From Streptococcus cristatus (GTDB taxonomy: Bacteria; Bacillota; Bacilli; Lactobacillales; Streptococcaceae): a DNA stretch of 52,295 nucleotides. Within the stretch, counting starts at the first letter, position 1; each line of letters opens with the position of its first letter. Positions 33,888 to 43,231 of this stretch are shown in pieces. The DNA is taken from positions 1 through 52,295 of the forward strand of contig NZ_RJPR01000013.1 of NCBI RefSeq assembly GCF_003943465.1. The letters run 5' to 3'. A program made the position numbers and the translations under genes. Below the pieces are notes generated by a model, which saw only the letters and a program-made list of their open reading frames with translations, made no database searches and was not told the origin of the DNA.

Positions 33888-36800
33888 ATGAAAACAAAAG
33901 GATTAGTTTATTTAGCTAGTACAGCTATTTTATTAGCAGCCAGTGCTAATAGCGTTTTTGCTGACGAAACAAATCAAGCAGCAAATGATAGACAGCAGAC
34001 GGAGCCTTCGGTTGCTGTGACTAATCGAGATGCTGGCAAACAGGCGGATCTAGCTAGCAAGCCTTTAGAAGTAGATTCTGAGACAAAGAAAGATAGTAGT
34101 ACACAGGAAACTTCTTTAGGCAAAGACGAAAAAGTTGCTTCAACTACCTCTGAAAAAGACGGAAACTCGTCGATTGAACAGCCTAAGAACGATTTGGCAA
34201 CAGTCCCTTCTGAAAACATTTCTTCAGGGAGAGCTTCATTTAGATCTGTGACAGCTTCTTCTGATAAGCCACAAGAAGCAGAAACAAGGGCAGAATCTGA
34301 GCCAAAAGCGAGAGTTTCTCGTGCAGTTGATGACAAGCCTCAAGGCACTATCAATATTACAAATGTGGATCCAAATGCTGGTACTTTCGATGTGCATGTA
34401 ACCAATATCTCATCCCCTAAGCCTATTAAAAAAGTCGCCCTACCAACTTGGTCCAGCGTGAATGGTCAGGATGATATTATCTGGTACGATGCTAAACGAC
34501 AAGTGGATGGCACCTATAAAATTAGCGTTACAGCTCGTGACCACAAGTATTCTACAGGTGAGTACAATGTTCATCTCTATTATCTCTTGGAAGATAATCA
34601 GTTGGTCGGTGTAGGCGGCACAAAAACAACTGTTACCATTGGCAAACCACAAGGAAAAATTGATATTGTCAATAATAATCCAGACACAGGCAGTTTCGAT
34701 GTTGTTGTCTCAGGAGTTTCTAATCCTTATGGTGTGAAAAAGGTTGTTGTTCCTGTTTGGTCTAGTGTCAATGGTCAAGATGATCTAGTCTGGTATGAGG
34801 CGCAGCGCCAGACCAATGGCAACTACACTGTCACAGTCAAAGCTTCCCACCACAAGAACTCTCTAGGTGAGTACAATATCCATCTCTATTATGTTCAGGA
34901 TAATGGCCAGTTGGTCGGTGTAGGTGGTACAAGGACTACAGTTTCTAAGGCTCAACCTAAAGGAACGCTGAAAATTGAAAACAATAATCCAGATACAGGT
35001 AGTTTCGATGTTGTTGTTTCTGGTGTTTCTAGTCCTTATGGCGTCAAGGAAGTCAAGTTACCGACCTGGTCCAGCGACAAAGGTGGTGATGACCTGATAT
35101 GGTACACAGCAGTCAAACAGGCGGATGGTACTTATCGGGCAACCGTCAAAGCAGTGAATCATAAGAAATCAACAGGCGAATACAATGTCCATCTCTACTA
35201 TATTCAAGATGACGGTCAGCTGGTTGGTGTAGGTGGCACTCGAACAACAGTTAGCCTATCTCAACCTAAAGGAACCTTGAAAATTGAGAACAACGATCTA
35301 GCTACTGGTAGCTTTGATGTCGTTGTCTCTAACGTTTCCAATCCTTTTGGTGTTAAGGAAGTCAAACTGCCGACTTGGTCTAACGATAAAGGTCAAGATG
35401 ATCTAGTCTGGCACACAGCAATCAAGCAGTCCGATGGCACCTATCGGGCTCGCATCCAGGCTCGCGATCACAAATATTCTTTGGGAGACTACACTGTTCA
35501 CCTTTATTATATTCAAGATGACGGTCAATTAGTTGGTGTAGCAGGCACCCAGTTCAGTTTAGCAGCTAAGCCTAAAGGAATCTTGAAAATCGAGAACAAT
35601 AACCCGGATACGGGCAGCTTCGATGTTGTTGTGTCTGGTGTTGTCAGTCCTTTTGGCGTCAAGAGCGTGCATCTGCCGATTTGGTCTAGTGATAAGGGTG
35701 GAGATGACCTTATTTGGTACACAGCGACCAAGCAGTCCGATGGTACCTACAGGGCTAGCATTCAAGCCAGCAACCATAAGATGTCCACTGGTGAGTATCA
35801 TATCCACCTTTACTACCTTCAAGATAATGGCCAGATGATTGGGGTTAGTGGCACAACAACCACTGTTTCTGTCGCTAAACCAAAGGGAACCCTCACGATT
35901 GCCAATAATAATCCAACAACAGGTAGTTTTGATGTTGTCGTGAGCGGAGTGAGCAGTCCAGAGGGAGTTCGTGAAGTGCTTCTGCCAACTTGGTCTAGCG
36001 TCAATGGTGGAGATGATATTATCTGGTATCGAGCTGTCAAGCAGTCTGATGGTACCTACAAGATGAATATTAAGGCGAGCGACCATAAATATTCTACAGG
36101 TGAGTATAATGTCCATCTCTATTATGTAGGGAATAATGGCCAGTTGGTCGGAGTTGGAGGAACCAAGACGACCGTATCTCTAGGAACTCCCAAAGGTAAG
36201 CTGACTATCCAGAATAATAATCAACAGACAGGTACCTTTGAAGTGGTGGTTTCTGAAGTTGAGAATGCTTATGGTGTCAAGGAAGTCAAATTGCCAACTT
36301 GGTCAAGTGCTAATGGTCAGGACGACATTATTTGGTACACAGCAGTCAAGCAAGCCGATGGTACTTACAAGGCACAGGTCAATCTACGTGACCACAAGTA
36401 TTCTACAGGCGAATACAATATCCACCTCTATTATGTTCAGAATGATGGCCGTATGGTCGGCGTTGGAGGCACGAAGACAACAGCGAATGTAGCTTCAGAG
36501 CACATTAAGCCAACGGGTCAAATCACCATTAAAAATAATAATCCTCGATTAGGCACGTTCGAAGTTGTAGTGACCAATGTTTATAGTCCAAAAGGAGTCA
36601 AGGAAGTCAAATTGCCAACTTGGTCAAGTGTCAATGGTCAGGATGACATTGTTTGGTATCGGGCTCAAAGGCAAGCGGATGGTAGTTATAAGGCCCTAGT
36701 ACGCACCTCTAGCCATAAGTATTCTACGGGAGAATACAATATTCACCTCTATTATGTTCAGAATGATGGTAGTTTGGTAGGCGTTGGTGGAACGACTACA

Positions 36801-37340
36801 ACAGTCAGCAGAAGAGTTTATGATACGCCATATTATTCACAACGTGATCCTAGATGGGCTGGACTATATTATGGAAAATATAATTTAGCAGCTACTGGCT
36901 GTGTTCCTACCACATTAGCAATGACTATTTCTGGTATTACAGGCCAAACTGTTTTACCAACAACCGTAGCGGACTTCCTTTATAATCATACAGACTCCTT
37001 TAATAAAAATGGTCTATTTGGAACGTCAAGCAAGGGGATTGTCCAAGGGGCACAGAACTGGGGACTGACCACAGATGTCTTGCATTCATCAGCAGCCCTT
37101 AAAGAAGCTTTGGCAGCAGGCCATCATGTCATGGCGGCTGTTGGTAATAGCGTCTTTGCTAGCTATCCTGTTACCCATGAGATAGTCTTGAGAGGTTATC
37201 AAAATGGCCAAACCCAGGTCTATGATCCTTATAATGCTAATAATAACGGTTGGTATTCAGTGGATTATATCTTTGGTTCAAAGAGCGGAGCGCCTGAAGA
37301 TAATACAGAAGGTTCACCATTTATCTCTGTGAGAGCTTAG
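33888..37340 (+). CDS. Secreted protein with eight GBS-Bsp-like repeats and a C39-like domain
   Basis: An 1150-residue exported protein. Residues 1-25 are a signal peptide (cleavage near VFA-DE), and residues 26-150 are a Ser/Thr/Glu/Lys-rich disordered region. Eight repeats of about 102 residues each run from about 152 to 968, each with the pattern NNNPDTGSFDVVVSGV, then LPTWSSxxGxDD(I/L)xWY and STGEYNxHLYYVQ, matching the GBS Bsp-like repeat family. The C-terminus is a Peptidase_C39_2-like fold with a candidate catalytic Cys1005 (ATGCVPTTLAM), His1097 (THEIVLRGY) and an Asp in VYDPYN. There is no LPXTG motif, choline-binding repeat or membrane anchor, so the protein is either released or held noncovalently. 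It has its own promoter and terminator. Wall hydrolysis, adhesion or peptide processing are possible. Confidence 0.9.
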   Translation: MKTKGLVYLASTAILLAASANSVFADETNQAANDRQQTEPSVAVTNRDAGKQADLASKPLEVDSETKKDSSTQETSLGKDEKVASTTSEKDGNSSIEQPKNDLATVPSENISSGRASFRSVTASSDKPQEAETRAESEPKARVSRAVDDKPQGTINITNVDPNAGTFDVHVTNISSPKPIKKVALPTWSSVNGQDDIIWYDAKRQVDGTYKISVTARDHKYSTGEYNVHLYYLLEDNQLVGVGGTKTTVTIGKPQGKIDIVNNNPDTGSFDVVVSGVSNPYGVKKVVVPVWSSVNGQDDLVWYEAQRQTNGNYTVTVKASHHKNSLGEYNIHLYYVQDNGQLVGVGGTRTTVSKAQPKGTLKIENNNPDTGSFDVVVSGVSSPYGVKEVKLPTWSSDKGGDDLIWYTAVKQADGTYRATVKAVNHKKSTGEYNVHLYYIQDDGQLVGVGGTRTTVSLSQPKGTLKIENNDLATGSFDVVVSNVSNPFGVKEVKLPTWSNDKGQDDLVWHTAIKQSDGTYRARIQARDHKYSLGDYTVHLYYIQDDGQLVGVAGTQFSLAAKPKGILKIENNNPDTGSFDVVVSGVVSPFGVKSVHLPIWSSDKGGDDLIWYTATKQSDGTYRASIQASNHKMSTGEYHIHLYYLQDNGQMIGVSGTTTTVSVAKPKGTLTIANNNPTTGSFDVVVSGVSSPEGVREVLLPTWSSVNGGDDIIWYRAVKQSDGTYKMNIKASDHKYSTGEYNVHLYYVGNNGQLVGVGGTKTTVSLGTPKGKLTIQNNNQQTGTFEVVVSEVENAYGVKEVKLPTWSSANGQDDIIWYTAVKQADGTYKAQVNLRDHKYSTGEYNIHLYYVQNDGRMVGVGGTKTTANVASEHIKPTGQITIKNNNPRLGTFEVVVTNVYSPKGVKEVKLPTWSSVNGQDDIVWYRAQRQADGSYKALVRTSSHKYSTGEYNIHLYYVQNDGSLVGVGGTTTTVSRRVYDTPYYSQRDPRWAGLYYGKYNLAATGCVPTTLAMTISGITGQTVLPTTVADFLYNHTDSFNKNGLFGTSSKGIVQGAQNWGLTTDVLHSSAALKEALAAGHHVMAAVGNSVFASYPVTHEIVLRGYQNGQTQVYDPYNANNNGWYSVDYIFGSKSGAPEDNTEGSPFISVRA

Positions 37341-37413
37341 ATTGTAGCTGATCACAAAATACTTTATATGGGGCTCTAGCCCACTTTAGTGAACTAACAG
37401 TACCTACATTCAG

Positions 37414-37441
37414 GAGGTTGGGACAAAAGAGTCCCAGCCTC
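37414..37441 (+). terminator. Solo GAGG-TTGGGAC terminator hairpin
   Basis: GAGGTTGGGAC (37414-37424) pairs with GTCCCAGCCTC (37431-37441), followed by TTGTTT. The sequence is nearly the same as the first hairpin of repeat copies A and C, but the rest of that element is absent here. Confidence 0.8.
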
Positions 37442-37476
37442 TTGTTTATGGCTATATTGTAAATATCGTACAAGAA

Positions 37477-37555
37477 AAAAACTCATAGAGCCTCAACTAG
37501 TGTGAACTGTAAGTCGCTAGACCACCAGCTCCACTAGGAGATTCTATGAGTTTTT
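37477..37555. repeat. Long imperfect hairpin with 13-bp perfect ends
   Basis: AAAAACTCATAGA (37477-37489) and TCTATGAGTTTTT (37543-37555) are exact reverse complements. Inside them CTAGTG pairs with CACTAG. The right arm merges into a short open frame that starts MSFYRLITLEDDLRPHLDT (37546) and runs into the antisense of the next gene. It may be a remnant of an insertion sequence or a small mobile repeat. No complete element is present. Confidence 0.5.
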
Positions 37556-37623
37556 ATCGTCTTATCACATTGGAAGATGATTTGCGTCCTCATCTTGATA
37601 CTTTCAAAAGTGCCAGTTGCAAC

Positions 37624-37908
37624 TTATGCCCTAACCACACTTCCCCAATAATATTTCCATCTTGTTTTTTCAAGGTATTTTTTGAATGCGATCAATTCAT
37701 CGGACTTATTCTTCAGCACCTCATCACATACAAAAGGATACAACTTAAATGCTAAATAACTAATTTGGTCCCCTTTCTGTAGCCCTTTGGCACTACTTAA
37801 GAGCTCTTCCCGTAACTTTGAGCTAATGATGATACTATCGTTATTATAGATCCTATCAATCTGTTGGTAGTATTCATCTCTCTTCTTGCGATTTTTAGTA
37901 AACATCAT
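37624..37908 (-). CDS. Small protein, possibly a bacteriocin immunity protein
   Basis: A 94-residue helical, Lys-rich protein without a signal peptide. I start it at ATG 37906-37908 (MMFTKNRKKRDEYYQ) because GAGGAG lies 7-8 bases upstream; an ATG three codons earlier touches that motif. The pattern of helices (YYQQIDRIYN, LREELLSSAKGLQKGDQISYLAFKLYPFV) recalls enterocin A-type immunity proteins, four-helix bundles of this size. The similarity is by eye and weak. No bacteriocin precursor or transporter is next to it. A good minus-strand promoter lies at 38096-38124. Confidence 0.5.
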   Translation of the reverse strand: MMFTKNRKKRDEYYQQIDRIYNNDSIIISSKLREELLSSAKGLQKGDQISYLAFKLYPFVCDEVLKNKSDELIAFKKYLEKTRWKYYWGSVVRA

Positions 37909-38095
37909 AACTAACATCTCCTCACAACTCTAAATATATAATTGGTCGGGTAAAAACAAGAAAACTAGAAAGTGGAGCTTACAATCCTTGGATCGTATCA
38001 TTCCACAGTGGATCACATAATAATAGCATTGTCCTAGCAGATTTGAGACTTTCCTGAACTTTATAAGGCAGGGGGTGAACATTTGATTTTATGTC

Positions 38096-38124
38096 ATTAT
38101 AGCAAATATCTCTTTGCATATCAA
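38096..38124 (-). promoter_or_regulatory. Minus-strand promoter upstream of the immunity-like gene
   Basis: On the minus strand TTGATA (38119-38124), a 17-bp spacer and TATAAT (38096-38101). The leader to the immunity-like start would be about 180 nt and contains no well-supported gene. Confidence 0.65.
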
Positions 38125-38142
38125 TTTTAAATGTATAATCGC

Positions 38143-38158
38143 TGTCAAAATTTTGACA
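38143..38158. promoter_or_regulatory. Perfect 16-bp palindrome, operator-like
   Basis: TGTCAAAATTTTGACA is perfectly symmetric. It lies directly after a TATAAT box (38134-38139, plus strand) and just before AGGAGG (38161-38166). It is also 19 bases upstream of the minus-strand -35 box, so one regulator could control both directions. Confidence 0.5.
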
Positions 38159-38178
38159 ATAGGAGGAATAGAACTATA

Positions 38179-38232
38179 GTGTTTAAGGAAAACAAGCTGC
38201 CAGCCATTCGCTACTATCAAAAGCTAGTATAA
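38179..38232 (+). CDS. Very short ORF of 17 codons
   Basis: GTG 38179 opens a 17-codon frame (starting MFKENKLPAI, ending YYQKLV) that stops at TAA 38230-38232. AGGAGG lies 12 bases upstream, a longer distance than usual. The mixed sequence with several basic residues looks like the start of a normal protein, so it may be the remaining 5' end of a decayed gene. It could also be a true small peptide under the palindromic operator before it. The rest of the 37909-38432 gap holds only promoter elements and no other gene I can support. Confidence 0.25.
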   Translation: MFKENKLPAIRYYQKLV

Positions 38233-38391
38233 ACGAAGGAAAAATGTTTTTAGCCCCGCTAAAAGAGCTTTAAAGAATTGGTCTGGATGGAGCGGGTTGT
38301 AGATTGAGGACAGTGATTTGGTCCATAAACCTTTTTCTTTAAGTGCGATTCCCTGCTTCTGCAATTAGCATTTTAAAAAATTCTCTTTTAG

Positions 38392-38400
38392 TGGTATAAT
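38392..38400 (+). promoter_or_regulatory. Extended -10 promoter of glmU
   Basis: TGG followed by TATAAT (38395-38400), 32 bases before the glmU start. AGAGAAAAG supplies a modest ribosome binding site. Confidence 0.65.
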
Positions 38401-38408
38401 AAGGGTAA

Positions 38409-39812
<1,404 letters not shown>

Positions 39813-39820
39813 GTGTAGCC

Positions 39821-40372
39821 ATGGAATTTGAAGAAAAAACCGTCAAACGGACGGAAATTTATCAGGGACCGATTTTTAAAGTGGTTCAGGATCAGGTGGA
39901 ACTGCCAGAGGGTAAGGGTGAAGCCCAACGGGATTTGATTTTTCATAACGGAGCGGTGGCTGTGATTGCCATCACTCCGGAAAATAAGATGATTTTGGTC
40001 AAGCAGTACCGCAAGGCGATCGAAGCGACTTCATATGAGATTCCAGCTGGGAAGTTGGAGCTAGGAGAGAATGCAGATCCCCAAGCGGCTGCCCTCCGAG
40101 AATTAGAAGAAGAGACCGGCTACACTGGTCAGCTGGAGTTGGTCTATGATTTCTACTCTGCCATCGGTTTTTGCAATGAAAAAATCAAGCTCTACAGCGC
40201 CAGCCATTTAACAAAGGTCGAAAACCCTCGTCCTCAAGACGAGGATGAAACATTAGAACTTTTTGAAGTCAGTCTAGAGGAGGCACATCAGTTGCTGCAA
40301 AACGGTGACATCTGCGATGCCAAGACCATCGTGGCCCTTCAGTACTGGCAACAAAAAAATCTGAATAAATAG
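39821..40372 (+). CDS. NUDIX hydrolase, ADP-ribose pyrophosphatase type
   Basis: A 183-residue NUDIX enzyme. The NUDIX box is visible as GENADPQAAALRELEEETGY, following the EIPAGKLE lead typical of ADP-ribose pyrophosphatases. The region from VKQYRKAIEATSYEIPAGKLEL is also characteristic of this subgroup. It should hydrolyse ADP-ribose or related nucleoside diphosphate sugars. It starts 8 bases after the glmU stop and lies 12 bases from macP, so the three probably share one transcript. Confidence 0.9.
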   Translation: MEFEEKTVKRTEIYQGPIFKVVQDQVELPEGKGEAQRDLIFHNGAVAVIAITPENKMILVKQYRKAIEATSYEIPAGKLELGENADPQAAALRELEEETGYTGQLELVYDFYSAIGFCNEKIKLYSASHLTKVENPRPQDEDETLELFEVSLEEAHQLLQNGDICDAKTIVALQYWQQKNLNK

Positions 40373-40384
40373 GAACGTAGATCA

Positions 40385-40696
40385 ATGGGAAAAGCTTTAT
40401 TAACAGATGAAATCATTGAGCGGGCCAATCGTGGAGAACATATTGATGGTCCCTTGCTGATGGACGATGAAGAAACTAAGGTCATTTCTATTGCTAGAAA
40501 AGGAGCTTTCGGTTATGCTGCTCCACGGCAAGCTGTCAATCAGGATACTCTGCAGATTGAAGTTGAACCGACAGTTATCAAAAGTCGTCGAATCGAAAAT
40601 CAAAAACGAAGTATTTTTCAGGCTAAGTTAAACAAAATCCTGTTCTGGATTGTGCTTCTTTTGATTGGATTAATTGCGGCCATTATTTGGCTATGA
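40385..40696 (+). CDS. macP: MacP, membrane activator of PBP2a
   Basis: A 103-residue bitopic protein with a cytoplasmic N-terminal part of about 80 residues and one C-terminal membrane helix ([19 protein letters not shown]). The N-terminus [17 protein letters not shown] and the position between the NUDIX and mtnN genes match S. pneumoniae MacP, which is phosphorylated by the kinase StkP and activates PBP2a. Thr residues in LLTDEI and in the DEETKVIS segment are candidate phosphosites. The identification rests on memory of that gene order and the N-terminal sequence. Confidence 0.85.
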   Translation: MGKALLTDEIIERANRGEHIDGPLLMDDEETKVISIARKGAFGYAAPRQAVNQDTLQIEVEPTVIKSRRIENQKRSIFQAKLNKILFWIVLLLIGLIAAIIWL

Positions 40697-40697
40697 T

Positions 40698-40755
40698 AAA
40701 GAAGGGGAGTGACGGAAACGAGAAAATGAAACTCTACTTCCTCTCCCTCTTTTTA
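40698..40755 (+). terminator. Terminator after macP
   Basis: AAAGAAGGGGAG (40698-40709) pairs with CTCCCTCTTT (40743-40752) with one bulge, followed by T residues. It lies in the 83-base gap before mtnN. Confidence 0.5.
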
Positions 40756-40779
40756 ATGTAAAAAAGGAAAGAATAAATC

Positions 40780-41472
40780 ATGAAAATCGGAATTATCGCG
40801 GCTATGCCTGAGGAGTTGAAGCTGCTGGTAGAGTATCTGGAGATGGCTGAGAAACACCAGCGCCTAGGGCATGTTTATTATACTGGTCGGATTGGCCATC
40901 ATGAGGTTGTCTTGGTGGAAAGTGGAATCGGCAAAGTCATGTCGGCCATGAGTGTAGCTGTCTTAGTCAATGACTTTGAGGTGACGGCGGTCATCAATAC
41001 GGGTTCCGCCGGAGCAGTGGCTCCAGGTCTAGAAATTGGAGATGTAGTGGTGGCAGATCGTTTGGTCTACCATGATGTGGATGTGACAGCTTTTGGCTAT
41101 GACTACGGTCAAATGGCACGGCAACCCCTCTACTATGAAGCCAGTCGCTACTTGGTTGAGGAGATGAAAGCAGTGCTGGAAAAGACCCAGCAGACGAGCC
41201 GAGTTGGCTTGATTGCGACGGGAGATAGCTTTATCGCTGGACAGGACAAGATTGACCAAATTAAACAACATTTTCCTGATGTTTTGGCAGTAGAGATGGA
41301 GGGAGCAGCCATTGCTCAAGCCGCGCATTCTCTTGGATTGCCTTTTATGGTCATTCGCGCAATGAGCGATACAGCCAGCCATGATGCCAATATCACTTTT
41401 GATGAATTTATCCTAGAAGCAGGTAAGCGCTCAGCTGAAACCCTCATTCAATTATTGAATAACTTAGACTAA
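40780..41472 (+). CDS. mtnN: 5'-methylthioadenosine/S-adenosylhomocysteine nucleosidase
   Basis: A 230-residue enzyme (Pfs) that removes adenine from methylthioadenosine and S-adenosylhomocysteine, recycling methionine and feeding the AI-2 pathway. It begins MKIGIIAAMPEELKLL and shows VVLVESGIGKVMSAMS, NTGSAGAVAPGLEIGDVV, VEMEGAAIAQAA (catalytic Glu) and VIRAMSDTA (catalytic Asp). The length is typical. A ribosome binding site (AAAGGAAAG) precedes it, and a bidirectional terminator follows. Confidence 0.96.
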   Translation: MKIGIIAAMPEELKLLVEYLEMAEKHQRLGHVYYTGRIGHHEVVLVESGIGKVMSAMSVAVLVNDFEVTAVINTGSAGAVAPGLEIGDVVVADRLVYHDVDVTAFGYDYGQMARQPLYYEASRYLVEEMKAVLEKTQQTSRVGLIATGDSFIAGQDKIDQIKQHFPDVLAVEMEGAAIAQAAHSLGLPFMVIRAMSDTASHDANITFDEFILEAGKRSAETLIQLLNNLD

Positions 41473-41511
41473 AAAAGACTTTAGAATGACCAATCATTCT
41501 GAAGTCTTTTT
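41473..41511. terminator. Bidirectional terminator between mtnN and the YitT gene
   Basis: AAAAGACTTTAGAATGA (41473-41489) pairs with TCATTCTGAAGTCTTTT (41494-41510) around CCAA. T residues follow on both strands. Confidence 0.88.
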
Positions 41512-41524
41512 GTGTAGGATAACT

Positions 41525-42412
41525 CTATTTGACGATAGGCTGTTTGTTAGAGTCTAAGGTAAAGCCTTCTCCTAAGATTTCATGGGCCTCTGTAATGGTT
41601 GTAAAGGCAAATGGATCGATATCATTGATGAGTTTCTTCATTTGCTGCATTTCGTTACGAGAAACGACGCAATAAACGATTTGCAAATCTTGCTTGCTAT
41701 AGAAGCCCTGTCCTTGCAGATAGGTGACCCCTCTTCCAAGTTTTTCGTTGATAGCTTCAGCTAGTTCTATTGGTTTGCTGGTGACAATCAGGAAGCCTTT
41801 GCCCGCGAAGCCACCTTCAGCAATCAAGTCAATAACACGGGAAGTGATAAAGACAAACATGAGCGTATAAGAAACCATGCGCAGATCTTTGAAGACTAAA
41901 AGAACCAGAGAGATCACGATAAAGTCCACTGTCAGCATGAGGCGGCCCATGGAGATGCTGGTATATTTATTGAAAATACGAGCTACAATATCGGTACCAC
42001 CAGTCGTTCCTCCAGCGTTGAAAATAATGCCTAATCCGACTCCCAGAATAATCCCCGTTCCAAGGCAGGCTAGTAAGACGTCGCCATCTAAGGAAGAAAA
42101 GAAATAGTCTTGTAAATGTTTGGAGGCAGGTAGCAACTCGAATACTTTGAGCCAAGCTGATACAGAGAAAGTTCCTAAAATGCTGAGGTAAAGGGTGCGA
42201 TTTCCCAGTAATTTCCAAGCGAGAATAAAGAGTGGAATATTGATGACCAAGTTGGTGGTTGATACAGGAATCTTGAACAGGTAGTAGACAATCAAGGTGA
42301 TCCCCGTTGCTCCGCCTTCATACAAGTGAAAAGGAATCACCAAATAATGAATCCCAAAAGAAAAAATTCCAGCCCCCAGAATGATGGCCAGTACATTTTT
42401 AAATTTAAACAT
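41525..42412 (-). CDS. YitT family membrane protein
   Basis: A 295-residue protein with five to six membrane helices in the first 190 residues (family DUF161/YitT_membrane) and a C-terminal soluble DUF2179 domain (GFAGKGFLIVTSKPIELAEAINEKLGRGVTYLQGQGFYSKQDLQIVYCVVSRNE). DUF2179 resembles small-ligand regulatory domains. The biochemical function of the family is not established. It is transcribed alone, convergent with mtnN. Confidence 0.9.
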   Translation of the reverse strand: MFKFKNVLAIILGAGIFSFGIHYLVIPFHLYEGGATGITLIVYYLFKIPVSTTNLVINIPLFILAWKLLGNRTLYLSILGTFSVSAWLKVFELLPASKHLQDYFFSSLDGDVLLACLGTGIILGVGLGIIFNAGGTTGGTDIVARIFNKYTSISMGRLMLTVDFIVISLVLLVFKDLRMVSYTLMFVFITSRVIDLIAEGGFAGKGFLIVTSKPIELAEAINEKLGRGVTYLQGQGFYSKQDLQIVYCVVSRNEMQQMKKLINDIDPFAFTTITEAHEILGEGFTLDSNKQPIVK

Positions 42413-42592
42413 CAGACTCTCCTAAGAATTTTCTGACTCTATTTTATCAAAAGTTTTCATTTTTGAAAATAATATGAAATATTTTTCGAGAAATTCTTCT
42501 ATGGGCTTTTGGGATAATTTTTGGTACAATAAAGCATAGACCAAAATAGGAATTTCTGCAGCCATTGGCAGAATGAATGTAAAAGGAAAACA

Positions 42593-43231
42593 ATGAAAAA
42601 AGGTGTTTTTATATCGCTAGAAGGCCCAGAAGGTGCTGGGAAAACCAGTGTTTTAGAGGCTTTGCTTCCTCAGCTGAAAGAGATGGGCTATGAGTTGCTG
42701 AAGACTAGAGAGCCTGGCGGTGTTGCTATTTCTGAAAAAATCCGCGAGGTGATTTTGGATAAGGGGCACACAGCCATGGATGCTAAGACCGAGCTGCTGC
42801 TTTATATTGCCAGCCGACGTCAACATTTGGCGGAGAAGGTTCTGCCCGCCTTGGAGCAAGGGATATGGGTCTTACAAGATCGTTTTATTGATAGCTCGGT
42901 AGCCTACCAAGGCTACGGTCGGGGCTTGGCGGTTGACGATGTGGAATGGCTCAATCAGTTTGCGACAGATGGTCTCAAGCCGGATTTGACTCTTTATTTC
43001 GATATTGATGTCAAGGAAGGGCTGGCTCGCATTGCTCGAAATAAGGAGCGTGAAGTCAATCGTTTGGATTTGGAAGGTCTCGACCTGCATGAGCGCGTGC
43101 GTCAAGGCTATCTGACTATTTTAGAAAAGGAACCAGAACGTGTCGTTAAGATAGATGCTAGTCAGCCGCTAGAGCAAGTAGTGGCCGACAGTTTGGCAGT
43201 TATCAAAGAGCGTTTTATCAAAGAAAAATGA
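42593..43231 (+). CDS. tmk: Thymidylate kinase
   Basis: A 212-residue enzyme that phosphorylates dTMP to dTDP for DNA synthesis. The P-loop is [14 protein letters not shown], the dTMP-binding part is [17 protein letters not shown], and the DR motif and lid region read [19 protein letters not shown]. It starts a replication group with holB, yabA and rsmI, the same order as in other Firmicutes. The last 4 bases overlap holB. A TACAAT box near 42520 is a plausible promoter. Confidence 0.96.
   Translation: MKKGVFISLEGPEGAGKTSVLEALLPQLKEMGYELLKTREPGGVAISEKIREVILDKGHTAMDAKTELLLYIASRRQHLAEKVLPALEQGIWVLQDRFIDSSVAYQGYGRGLAVDDVEWLNQFATDGLKPDLTLYFDIDVKEGLARIARNKEREVNRLDLEGLDLHERVRQGYLTILEKEPERVVKIDASQPLEQVVADSLAVIKERFIKEK

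Noticed and set aside
34350..36800. Regular 306-bp periodicity looking like an array
   Set aside because: These are the coding repeats of the Bsp-like protein; unit length and open reading frame exclude a CRISPR array.
37930..38082. 50-codon minus-strand ORF (starts MFTPCLIKFR) in the leader of the immunity-like gene
   Set aside because: No ribosome binding site, and unusual Cys/Tyr-rich composition without a double-glycine leader. I cannot support it as a bacteriocin or a gene.
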